From Mesorhizobium sp. B2-3-12 (GTDB lineage: Bacteria; Pseudomonadota; Alphaproteobacteria; Rhizobiales; Rhizobiaceae), in NCBI RefSeq assembly GCF_006442205.1, contig NZ_VFVR01000008.1:62001-126000 (forward strand): a DNA stretch of 64,000 nt, in the 5' to 3' direction. Under the pieces are notes generated by a model. It was not told where the DNA came from. It saw nothing but the letters and a program-made list of their open reading frames with translations, and ran no database searches. This document shows, one piece after another, positions 29,967 to 37,269 of this stretch (position 1 is its first letter; every line of letters begins with the position of its first letter). The position numbers and the translations under genes are program-made.

Positions 29967-30518
29967 ATGGCTGCGGTCTCCCAAGGCTTCAAGACCGATC
30001 TGCTTGGGGCAATCCCGAGCTTGCGGGCCTTTGCCGTGTCGCTGACGCAGAACGCCGACAAGGCCGACGACCTCGTCCAGGAAACGCTGGTCAAGGCCTG
30101 GGACAAGCATGAGAGCTTTCAGCCCGGCACCAATCTCAAGGCATGGCTTTTCACCATCCTGCGTAACGAGTTCTATTCGCAGATGCGCAAGCGCGGCCGT
30201 GAGGTGCAGGACAGCGACGGCATCATGACGGCCCGGCTCGCGGTGCATCCGGCCCAGCACGGCCAGCTCGACCTCAAGGATTTTCGCGGCGCCCTCGAAC
30301 AATTGCCCGAGGATCAGCGCGAAGCCATCATCCTGATCGGCGCGTCGGGCTTCTCATATGAAGAGGCCGCCGAAATCTGCGGCTGCGCCGTCGGAACCAT
30401 CAAGAGCCGCGTCAGCAGGGCCCGCACACGCCTGCAGGAAATCCTGAAAATCTCGGGCGAGGACGAGTATGGTCCGGATGCGATCTCGGCTCAGGTCACG
30501 GGGACGGCGGCGCATTGA
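29967..30518 (+). CDS. ecfG: General stress ECF sigma factor EcfG
   Basis: A 183-residue ECF sigma factor. Region 2 (about 20-85) has DLVQETLVKAWD and TNLKAWLFTILRN. Region 4 (about 118-168) has LPEDQREAIILIGASGFSYEEAAEI and GTIKSRVSRARTRL. The pairing with nepR and divergent phyR makes it EcfG, which reads GGAAC-N16/17-CGTT promoters. A tail of about 15 residues follows region 4. Released by PhyR in stress; under its own promoter. Confidence 0.95.
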   Translation: MAAVSQGFKTDLLGAIPSLRAFAVSLTQNADKADDLVQETLVKAWDKHESFQPGTNLKAWLFTILRNEFYSQMRKRGREVQDSDGIMTARLAVHPAQHGQLDLKDFRGALEQLPEDQREAIILIGASGFSYEEAAEICGCAVGTIKSRVSRARTRLQEILKISGEDEYGPDAISAQVTGTAAH

Positions 30519-30555
30519 AATTCGAGCCGGATAGCGGCCATCCGGACCTGGGGTC

Positions 30556-31005
30556 TCAGCCAGGGACGCCGCGACCGTAGGCCAGCGCCACGGCCTCGAC
30601 GAGGTCTTCGCCTGAATAGGGCTTGGTCACCAGTCTCACCCCGGGGAAGGATGCCTTGATCTCGTCCGCATCCGAATAGCCAGACGCAAACACGAACGGA
30701 ACGCCGGTCTCACGCAGCCCAGCCGCGAATTCCAGCGTCGAGGCGCCGCCCAGCATCAGGTCGACAATGGCCGCGTCGAATTGCGTCGCGACCTCTCGGC
30801 CATCGATCTCGGTCAGGTCGCGGGCAACCACCACCTCGCCGGCCCCGTGGTCGCGGCAGAGTTGCTCGACATCCATGGCTATGAGGAATTCATCCTCCAG
30901 GACAAGAATGCGCAATCCATCAAGTAATCGAGGCACAGGCAATTGCTCCTTGAAACGCGGGGAGTCATGATCGCAATTGGGTGCGTTGTCATTTAAAAAA
31001 GACAT
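30556..31005 (-). CDS. Single-domain response regulator, FAT GUY type
   Basis: A 149-residue protein that is a receiver with a short N-terminal extension. It has ILVLEDEFLIAMDVEQL, a phospho-acceptor Asp in AIVDLMLGG, the motif FVFASGYSDAD and Lys in LVTKPYSGEDL. FA-S/T-GY in place of the usual T/S segment marks the FAT GUY class, which in relatives (such as SdrG) passes phosphate between HWE kinases and PhyR. It has no output domain. Convergent with ecfG. Start 31005 is chosen; 31059 is possible but runs closer to the divergent gene. Confidence 0.82.
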   Translation of the reverse strand: MSFLNDNAPNCDHDSPRFKEQLPVPRLLDGLRILVLEDEFLIAMDVEQLCRDHGAGEVVVARDLTEIDGREVATQFDAAIVDLMLGGASTLEFAAGLRETGVPFVFASGYSDADEIKASFPGVRLVTKPYSGEDLVEAVALAYGRGVPG

Positions 31006-31086
31006 GCGCCCGGCGATGAAGCGCCGATCCCGGGCAAGTGCTTGGGACGGATCCGCCAACCGGCGGACTTTCGCAGAGGGGTCGAA

Positions 31087-31848
31087 ATGCCAAGCCAGAT
31101 CGGGCGTGCTTTTTCAAGCCGCCAATATCCTTGCGAGCAATGCCCATTACGGCCGCTGCCGGTGTTCCGGGAGTTCGAGCAACCGGAATTGGCCTTCATC
31201 AGCAAGTTCAAGAAGGGGGAACTCGCGGTCGACAAGGGGGCAACGGTGCTCGTGGAGGGGAGTCACAGCGCCCATCTCTATACCGTGCTGTCCGGCTGGG
31301 CGTTTCGATACAAGCTGTTGCATGATGGCCGCCGGCAGATCCTCAACTATCTCATGCCTGGCGATCTCATCGGCCTGCAAGGCAGCGTCATGGGGGAAAT
31401 GCAGCATTCCGTCGAGGCCCTGTCGCCCATGCTGCTTTGCGTGTTCGAACGCGATAACCTGCATGAGCTCTACCGCAACCATCCGGGCCTCGCCTACGAC
31501 ATCACCTGGATCGCCTCGCGCGAAGAGCGCATGCTGGACGAGAACCTGCTCAGTCTCGGTCGCCGCAGCGCGATTGAGCGCGCTGCCTACCTCATCGCCT
31601 TCATCGCCAGCCGCGCCAAGGTCGTCGGACTGAACGGCAAGCAGTCCGTGCAGATCCCGATCACGCAGCAGCACATCGCCGATACACTTGGCCTGTCGCT
31701 GGTTCACACCAACAAGACTATCCGCAAACTGATGGATCGCCAGCTGATCGTCTGGCGCGACGGCGGTTGTGGCGTCGTAGATAATGAAGGCTTGAAAAAG
31801 CTCGCCGGCTGGGAAGGGCTGGGCGAGGGCCGCCGGCCGCTGATCTGA
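31087..31848 (+). CDS. Crp/Fnr-family transcription regulator
   Basis: A 253-residue regulator started at MPSQIGRAF (31087) after AGAGGGG. N-terminal CEQCPLRPL carries two Cys. A cyclic-nucleotide-binding fold (about 45-150; LYTVLSGWAFRYKLLHDGRRQI) is followed by a winged helix with ITQQHIADTLGLSLVHTNKTI. Without the four-Cys set of Fnr, an iron-sulfur cluster is unlikely. Such FixK-like proteins are frequent in rhizobia. It sits within the stress island and might relay another signal to it; targets are unknown. Confidence 0.85.
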   Translation: MPSQIGRAFSSRQYPCEQCPLRPLPVFREFEQPELAFISKFKKGELAVDKGATVLVEGSHSAHLYTVLSGWAFRYKLLHDGRRQILNYLMPGDLIGLQGSVMGEMQHSVEALSPMLLCVFERDNLHELYRNHPGLAYDITWIASREERMLDENLLSLGRRSAIERAAYLIAFIASRAKVVGLNGKQSVQIPITQQHIADTLGLSLVHTNKTIRKLMDRQLIVWRDGGCGVVDNEGLKKLAGWEGLGEGRRPLI

Positions 31849-31917
31849 GGCGGTGCTTCTTGCCGGGCGGCGGATCGGGTGTTCACGGCCGGTTTTCGGG
31901 TAGTTTGTCCCGGTATC

Positions 31918-31942
31918 GGAACCTTGAGACGTAAGGCGCGTT
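31918..31942 (+). promoter_or_regulatory. EcfG-type promoter for the DUF883 operon
   Basis: GGAAC (31918-31922) and CGTT (31939-31942), 16-base spacer, 30 bases before the ATG at 31973, with AAGGAG in between. Confidence 0.8.
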
Positions 31943-31972
31943 TGAAACCGAGCAATCACAAGGAGTTAAGCA

Positions 31973-32299
31973 ATGGCAACCGCTGCAGGGAAGACCGTCA
32001 ACGAAGCCCGGACGAATCCGGATCTCGAAGCTGACATCAGGCAGTTGAAAGCCGACATCGACAAGCTCACCAAACAGCTGGCCAAGACCGGTGAACATGG
32101 CTACGGCACGGCGCGCCGCGCGGCGGCCGAAGGCGTGGAGCAGTTGCGCGCCCAAGGTGAAGCCGCCTTCGACAGCCTGCGCGGCAATGCCAGGGACATC
32201 GAGGCGCAGATGTTGGCAAGCGTGCGCGAGAAGCCGGTGACGTCGCTGGCAATAGCCGCCGGCGTCGGCTTCCTGTTCGCGCTGCTCGCGCGTCGCTAG
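31973..32299 (+). CDS. DUF883 (ElaB/YqjD-type) membrane-anchored protein
   Basis: A 108-residue protein. A long helix with heptads (ADIRQLKADIDKLTKQLAK, then EGVEQLRAQGEAAFDSLRGN) is followed by a C-terminal membrane helix (VTSLAIAAGVGFLFALLARR). This is the DUF883 layout; E. coli relatives bind ribosomes at the membrane in stationary phase. It is followed 10 bases later by a YqjE-like gene, the same pairing as yqjD-yqjE. EcfG promoter upstream. Confidence 0.88.
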   Translation: MATAAGKTVNEARTNPDLEADIRQLKADIDKLTKQLAKTGEHGYGTARRAAAEGVEQLRAQGEAAFDSLRGNARDIEAQMLASVREKPVTSLAIAAGVGFLFALLARR

Positions 32300-32309
32300 T
32301 TCCGCGCGG

Positions 32310-32783
32310 ATGGGATTGCTGGCTACCCTGCTCTCGGGTTTCGCCTCGGGTGAAACAATGGCTGCCGTGCGGCGCGCGCGCTCGGCAGCCATCGTCTATG
32401 CGATCGCCCTGCTGGCGGCATTCTGCGGCCTCGGCTTCCTGGTCGGTGCCGCCTATATCTGGACAGCGGCCCGCTATGGATCGCTGGCCGCCGCTATTGG
32501 TTTCGGTGTAGGCTTTCTGGTGATCGCGGGTCTCGTTGTTCTGGTCCACAGCGTGATGTCGGGCGCGCAGGTCCGCCGCGAGGCAAGGCGGCGCAAGGCC
32601 GACATGAAAGCGATGGGCATTACAGCCGCGCTCGCCGTGCTGCCGACATTGCTCAAGGGCGGGCTCAAGGGAAAAGGCGGGCTGGGGATCATTTTGGGTC
32701 CGGCCGTTGCGCTTGCCGCCTACGCCATCTATCGCGAGAACGTGAAGTCCGATACCGACCATCCGGATGCCGGGGAAGGGTAG
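32310..32783 (+). CDS. YqjE/DUF1469-like membrane protein
   Basis: A 157-residue protein with two strong membrane helices (about 27-55 and 60-82) and a weaker hydrophobic stretch near 125-142; the loop is rich in Arg/Lys (QVRREARRRKADMK). It fits the Phage_holin_3_6/YqjE family and follows the DUF883 gene in the same operon, so it should also be EcfG-controlled. Its 3' end is 18 bases from the convergent kinase gene. Confidence 0.75.
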   Translation: MGLLATLLSGFASGETMAAVRRARSAAIVYAIALLAAFCGLGFLVGAAYIWTAARYGSLAAAIGFGVGFLVIAGLVVLVHSVMSGAQVRREARRRKADMKAMGITAALAVLPTLLKGGLKGKGGLGIILGPAVALAAYAIYRENVKSDTDHPDAGEG

Positions 32784-32801
32784 CGACAGGCCTACCCCTC
32801 C

Positions 32802-34334
32802 TCACTTCGACAGATCTTCCAGCGGCATCGATATTTCGGCGAAGACCCCGTCGGGCCGGAATTCATGGGTCACTTCGCTCGAAATGACCTTGGCCAGACT
32901 GCGCCGGATGAGGATCGAGCCAAACCCTTGCCGCTCGGGCGGGGCAACTTCGGGACCGCCGCTTTCACGCCAGGTCAGCACCAGGCGCCGCTCGCCTTTC
33001 CTGCCTTGCGCCTTCCAGCCGAGATCAACCTTGCCTGATGCAACCGACAGCGATCCATATTGCAGCGCGTTGCTGGCCAGTTCGTGCAGGATCAGCCCAA
33101 GACCGACGGCCTGATCGGGCGAGAGCAACACGTCGGCGCCGGAGATCGTCAAGCGCGGCTGGTCGGCGGGATCAAAAGGCCTGGTTTCGATCTGGACGAG
33201 TTCGCGGATGCCGATGCCGCGCCATTCACGATCGGACAACAGACCATGGGCGATGCCCAGGGCCTGAAGCCGCGCGCTGAACGCCTCGAGGAATTCGCTC
33301 GGCTGGCGGGCATGGCGCACGGTCTGCGTCGCCAGCGCCTGGACAGTCGCCAGCGTGTTCTTGACGCGGTGGTTGAGTTCCCTGAGCAGGAGCCGTTGCC
33401 GTTCGTCGCCGAGCCTGCGTTCCGAGATGTCGTAGTTGACGCCAAAGATCAGCGTCGGCTTGCCGTCGTCATCGCGCTCGATGACACGTCCGCGTGTGGC
33501 CACCCAGCGTGGCGGATGGAAGCCTTTCACGCGGTATTCGCCAAAATAGTCGTCACTGCCGGTCAACGCGTCACGAAAGCTGGTTTGGGTCTGGTAGACG
33601 TCGCGGGGATCTATGGCTGTCAGAATGTCGCGCGCCCGCAGCCGGGTCGAGCGCGGCAGGTTGAACAATTCCGGCAACCGGACGTCGCAGTCGATGACGT
33701 CGGTGCGGATGTCCCAAGCCCAACTTGCCAGCGAAGCAGCATCGAGCGCGATGGCGCGCCGCTTTTCCTCGCGCGCGAGGGCGGCTTCGGCGACAGCGCC
33801 GGTGCGGGTCGCGTGCTTCAGGGTGAACATGCTGCCGGCGAGGCCGGCGAGCGTTTTCAACTGGTCGAGCTTGGACCGGGACGGGTGAGCACACGGCTTG
33901 CGGTGCATGACGCACAGGGTTCCGATCCGCGCTCCCGCGACAATGATCGGGACGCCGGCATAGAAGCGCACATGATGCTTGCCGGTCACCAGCGGGTTGG
34001 CTTGGAAACGCTGGTCGGCCGCTGCGTCAGTCACCACCATCGGCTCATCGCCAGCGGCGATGGCGTGTGCACAGAAGGAGGTGGCCGTCGGGGTCTGCGC
34101 TTCTTGCATGCCACGACAGGATTTGAACCATTGCCGACCGAGGTCGACGAGTGTGACCAGGGCGATCGGCGTGCGCGTCACAGCGGCGGCAAACCCGCCG
34201 ATGCGGTCGAAATCCGGGTCGGGCGCCGTATCCAGCATCTCAAGCCAGTGCAGCACGGCCAGCCGGTGCACGTCCTGCACGGCGCGCGCAACCTCGGCCG
34301 GCAGACCGGCTGCTGTTTCCACCCTGCTATTCAA
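32802..34334 (-). CDS. GAF-PAS HWE sensor kinase
   Basis: About 510 residues, cytosolic. A GAF domain (about 30-180; LVTLVDLGRQWFKSC, TSFCAHAI, FYAGVPI) is followed by a PAS domain (about 200-310; ASWAWDIRTDVIDC and GVNYDISERR) and an HWE kinase (ELNHRVKNTLATVQALATQ, ILHELASNALQYGS, LTWRESGGP, GFGSILIRRSL). The start is unclear: the frame is open to 34484, but that would run over the EcfG promoter and start of the opposite gene, so TTG 34334 is proposed (GTG 34322 also possible). It could feed PhyR; the signal is unknown. Confidence 0.82.
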   Translation of the reverse strand: MNSRVETAAGLPAEVARAVQDVHRLAVLHWLEMLDTAPDPDFDRIGGFAAAVTRTPIALVTLVDLGRQWFKSCRGMQEAQTPTATSFCAHAIAAGDEPMVVTDAAADQRFQANPLVTGKHHVRFYAGVPIIVAGARIGTLCVMHRKPCAHPSRSKLDQLKTLAGLAGSMFTLKHATRTGAVAEAALAREEKRRAIALDAASLASWAWDIRTDVIDCDVRLPELFNLPRSTRLRARDILTAIDPRDVYQTQTSFRDALTGSDDYFGEYRVKGFHPPRWVATRGRVIERDDDGKPTLIFGVNYDISERRLGDERQRLLLRELNHRVKNTLATVQALATQTVRHARQPSEFLEAFSARLQALGIAHGLLSDREWRGIGIRELVQIETRPFDPADQPRLTISGADVLLSPDQAVGLGLILHELASNALQYGSLSVASGKVDLGWKAQGRKGERRLVLTWRESGGPEVAPPERQGFGSILIRRSLAKVISSEVTHEFRPDGVFAEISMPLEDLSK

Positions 34335-34388
34335 ACCAGGTTCCCATGACTTAGCCTTGATGTCCTTGTCGTCGCCGGCCCTGCAGCC

Positions 34389-34413
34389 GGAACCATCTCT
34401 GCGAGGGACCGTT
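34389..34413 (+). promoter_or_regulatory. EcfG-type promoter for the 66-residue gene
   Basis: GGAAC (34389-34393) and CGTT (34410-34413), 16-base spacer, 57 bases before the ATG at 34471. Confidence 0.75.
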
Positions 34414-34470
34414 ACCCGAGCGTGATTTGCCGATCGCGTCAGCCGACGCGACACCAGACGAGGACCCGCC

Positions 34471-34671
34471 ATGGCCAGGAACATTCCCGAAAATAAAGCG
34501 CGTCAGGGGCGGTGGGGCTGGCATGGGTTCCGAATCCTGATCGCCGGACTGCTCTTGGTGCTCGTCGCCTGGGGCGTCGCCGAAATCTACGGCGTGTTGA
34601 TCAAGGCGCCGAACAGCGATGAGCAACATTTGCCCACGCCGCCGAGCACCGGTCCGGCGCCCTCCGGCTGA
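34471..34671 (+). CDS. Small single-helix membrane protein, EcfG-regulated
   Basis: A 66-residue protein: basic N-terminus (MARNIPENKARQGRWGWHG), one membrane helix (about 21-45; ILIAGLLLVLVAWGVAEI) and a Pro-rich tail. GAGG lies 6-8 bases upstream. No family recognised. The promoter at 34389 places it in the stress regulon. Confidence 0.7.
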   Translation: MARNIPENKARQGRWGWHGFRILIAGLLLVLVAWGVAEIYGVLIKAPNSDEQHLPTPPSTGPAPSG

Positions 34672-34700
34672 GGACAGCACCTTGGTGGCTTCACACCGCA

Positions 34701-35621
34701 TCAGGCAGCCTTCACCTGGGCGACGCTGGCCGGTACCAGCACATTGAGCGCTCCAGGTTTGATGTCGATCGTCGTTTCCCGATCGAGCTTGACCAGTTCG
34801 CCATCCAGGACGGCGCGGAACTTCCTGCCGCCGGAATGGATTTTGAGGGTCGCCCTGTCGGCTTGGTGGATTTCGACATGTTCGTTGTCACGCCACTTGC
34901 CGCGCGCCACGTTGAACAGGAACTTGACCAGCTCGGCGCGCTGCTGCGCCACCGTGACGTAAATGCCGAGCACGCCACCGGCCGGATTGTCGGCATAGGG
35001 CAAGTGGCCTTCGCCGAAGAGATTGTTGGTCACGCCGAGGCCGGATATCCGGGCACTCATCTCCGCTTCACCGATGCCGAGCGTGACGTTCATTGCCGGC
35101 GGATTCTTGATCGTTGCCCAGGCTGCCTTGGCGGAAGCGCTGATCTTGCCCAGGCGTGAGCCGAATTCCATGCCCTGGCGCAGTTGCACCATCTTGGCAT
35201 GCATGCCGATCGAGAACTGATGGACGAAAGGCTGGCCATTGGCCGTTGCCATATCGACGGCGACGATTTCGCCGTCGGCGAAGGATTTCAGCGCTGCATC
35301 GAGCGACTGTGGAATGCCGAGGCCGCGCGCAAACAGGTTCATCGTGCCGGCCGGCAATATTGCGAGCGCCTTTTTCTTCCCCATCAGCCTGGCGGCCGCT
35401 GCCGAGATGGTGCCGTCACCGCCTCCGGCGAGCACGACGTCGACGGTGTGGCGCGACGCGGCGCTGTCGAGGGTTTCCACGACGTCCTTGCCGGCAACGA
35501 TGTCGATAGTGAGAGAGTGGCCCGCCGATTCCAGCGTCTCACGCATCCGGTCCGAAAAGGCGGCGAGATCGGTGGTGCGCAAGGTGCCGCCGTCCCGGTT
35601 CAGCACCGCTGCGAATTTCAT
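34701..35621 (-). CDS. Diacylglycerol/lipid kinase family protein (YegS/BmrU-like)
   Basis: A 306-residue enzyme of the DAGK catalytic-domain family. The nucleotide motif GGGDGTISAAAARL (about 66-79) and LPAGTMNLFARGLGIP are diagnostic; a second beta-sandwich domain runs from about 125 to the end. The family phosphorylates lipids such as diacylglycerol, sphingosine-like bases or phosphatidylglycerol. The substrate is unknown here. An EcfG promoter with a 17-base spacer lies upstream, so it may reshape membranes during stress. Confidence 0.85.
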   Translation of the reverse strand: MKFAAVLNRDGGTLRTTDLAAFSDRMRETLESAGHSLTIDIVAGKDVVETLDSAASRHTVDVVLAGGGDGTISAAAARLMGKKKALAILPAGTMNLFARGLGIPQSLDAALKSFADGEIVAVDMATANGQPFVHQFSIGMHAKMVQLRQGMEFGSRLGKISASAKAAWATIKNPPAMNVTLGIGEAEMSARISGLGVTNNLFGEGHLPYADNPAGGVLGIYVTVAQQRAELVKFLFNVARGKWRDNEHVEIHQADRATLKIHSGGRKFRAVLDGELVKLDRETTIDIKPGALNVLVPASVAQVKAA

Positions 35622-35676
35622 GCCCCTCTCCGCTGCTCAATTAAAACCGGCCGGGCTACCTCCAGCCGGAGGCTGA

Positions 35677-35702
35677 AACGTGGCGAACCAGGAAAAGGTT
35701 CC
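35677..35702 (-). promoter_or_regulatory. EcfG-type promoter for the lipid kinase gene
   Basis: Reverse strand GGAAC (35702-35698) and CGTT (35680-35677) with a 17-base spacer, 55 bases before the start codon. Confidence 0.65.
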
Positions 35703-35789
35703 GTCGGCGCCGGGGCCGGACTCCAGGTTGCGGCGACAGGCGATCAAATCCGCATCGTGGGTTTTGCCTTCAGACATCGCGGTTTTGTC

Positions 35790-35814
35790 GGAACAACGAC
35801 ATGGTCACGACGTT
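35790..35814 (+). promoter_or_regulatory. EcfG-type promoter for the PRC-barrel gene
   Basis: GGAAC (35790-35794) and CGTT (35811-35814), 16-base spacer, about 78 bases before the ATG at 35893. It lies close to the oppositely directed lipid-kinase promoter. Confidence 0.75.
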
Positions 35815-35892
35815 GTGAACCTGTAGAGATGCCGCGTCCCCGGGGTTCCGATCCGGCTGCGGCGTGCGAAGAAATCACGAGGAGAGATTATC

Positions 35893-37221
35893 ATGATCCG
35901 CACCCTTTTAGCCACGACCGCCCTTGCGACGATGGTTGCAACCGGCGCCTTCGCGCAGAGCGCTACAACGACGGCCCCCGCGAACCAGCCTGCCGCCCAG
36001 GAGCCCGCCGCGACCGCGCCGGTGCCGCGCGCCGAAGGCAGCATCGTCACCAACATCATCGGCGAAACCGTCTACAATGGCACTGGCGACAATGCCGAGA
36101 ATATCGGCAAGGTCACCGACGTCGTCTTCGACAAGGACGGCATGGCGAAATCCGTCGTCATCGGCGTCGGCGGCTTCCTTGGCGTTGGAACCAAGAATGT
36201 CGCCTTTGACTACGACAAGCTGCAATGGGCCGAGAAGAACGGCGACCGTTGGCTGGTGGCGCAGACCACCAAGGACGAACTGACGGCCCATCCGGAGTTC
36301 GACAGCAAGGCTTACGCGCCGGCCCCGGCCGCAGCAACGAACACCCAGGCGCCGGCCACGTCGACCACCGCACAGGCGCCGGCCACATCGACCGACACCG
36401 CACAGCAGCCTGCCGAGGCGAACGCTGAGCCGGTCAAACAGGCTGATGGCAATCTGGCCACAAACATCATCGGTGAAAATGTCTACAACGGCACCGGCGA
36501 TGACGCCCAGAAGATCGGCGACGTGAATGACATCGTGCTGACCAAGGAAGGCAAGGCGCAGTCGCTGATTATCGGCGTGGGCGGCTTCCTCGGCATCGGA
36601 GAGAAGAACGTCGCCTATGATTTCGCCAAGGCGAAGTGGGCGCAAAAGAACGGCGACCGCTGGCTGGTGGCGCAGACCACCAAGGAAGAGCTGCAGGCGC
36701 AGCCGGACTTCAACCGCAAGGCCTATGATCCGGCGCCGGCCACGACGGCATCCAACGAGCCGGCCGCCACCGCGCCATCGGCCACCACGACCGCTCCAGC
36801 CGTGGCTCCGGCGGACAAGACGGCAGCTGCGCCGGCTGACGCCACGGCTCCCGACCAGACGCAGACCGCCGCTATCGACAAGTCAACGCTGACCGCCATG
36901 CCGGTCGGAGAGATCAGGGCCGACGACCTGAAGGGCACCACCGTTTACGGCGCCAACGATGCCAAGGTTGGTGAGATCGGGGATGTGGTGCTGGCGCCGG
37001 ATAAAAAGGCGGACGCGGTTATCATCGATGTCGGCGGCTTCCTTGGTATCGGGGAGAAAGAGGTCGCGGTCGGCATGGACAATCTGAAGTTCATGACCGA
37101 CAAGAACGGCAAAAAATACCTCTATACAAGCTTCACCAAGGAAGAGCTCGAGAAGCAAGCGGCTTACGACAAGAACTCCTACGCGCAGAAGCGCGACGAG
37201 CAGCGTCTGATCGTGAAGTGA
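35893..37221 (+). CDS. Exported protein with three PRC-barrel repeats
   Basis: A 442-residue protein with a signal peptide (about 1-22, ending AFAQ). Three PRC-barrel units follow at about 50-140, 188-278 and 338-428. Each has VYN/VYG at the start, then a VGGFLGxGxK segment and a closing helix TTKDEL/TTKEEL/FTKEEL. Ala/Thr/Pro-rich linkers of 40-60 residues join them. Units 1 and 2 are near copies; unit 3 has diverged. Such proteins are often stress-induced in rhizobia; the role is unknown. AGGAGAG lies 5 bases upstream. Confidence 0.82.
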   Translation: MIRTLLATTALATMVATGAFAQSATTTAPANQPAAQEPAATAPVPRAEGSIVTNIIGETVYNGTGDNAENIGKVTDVVFDKDGMAKSVVIGVGGFLGVGTKNVAFDYDKLQWAEKNGDRWLVAQTTKDELTAHPEFDSKAYAPAPAAATNTQAPATSTTAQAPATSTDTAQQPAEANAEPVKQADGNLATNIIGENVYNGTGDDAQKIGDVNDIVLTKEGKAQSLIIGVGGFLGIGEKNVAYDFAKAKWAQKNGDRWLVAQTTKEELQAQPDFNRKAYDPAPATTASNEPAATAPSATTTAPAVAPADKTAAAPADATAPDQTQTAAIDKSTLTAMPVGEIRADDLKGTTVYGANDAKVGEIGDVVLAPDKKADAVIIDVGGFLGIGEKEVAVGMDNLKFMTDKNGKKYLYTSFTKEELEKQAAYDKNSYAQKRDEQRLIVK

Positions 37222-37225
37222 GAGT

Positions 37226-37254
37226 TAGGCAGTAGGCAGCATAGGCAGTAGGCA
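37226..37254 (+). repeat. Tandem 13-base repeat
   Basis: TAGGCAGTAGGCA occurs at 37226-37238 and again at 37242-37254, just after the PRC-barrel gene. The second copy is the left arm of the hairpin at 37243-37269. Confidence 0.6.
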
Positions 37255-37269
37255 CAATCCCTACTGCCT
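37243..37269. terminator. Hairpin between convergent genes
   Basis: AGGCAGTAGG and CCTACTGCCT form a perfect 10-bp stem with a 7-base loop, followed by ATTTG. It separates the PRC-barrel and sulfatase genes, and the right arm contains the sulfatase stop codon. It probably acts for both. Confidence 0.55.

Noticed and set aside
35184-36209. 341-residue plus-strand frame across lipid kinase and PRC-barrel genes
   Set aside because: It would overlap two well-supported genes in other frames and ends in an Arg-rich shadow sequence.
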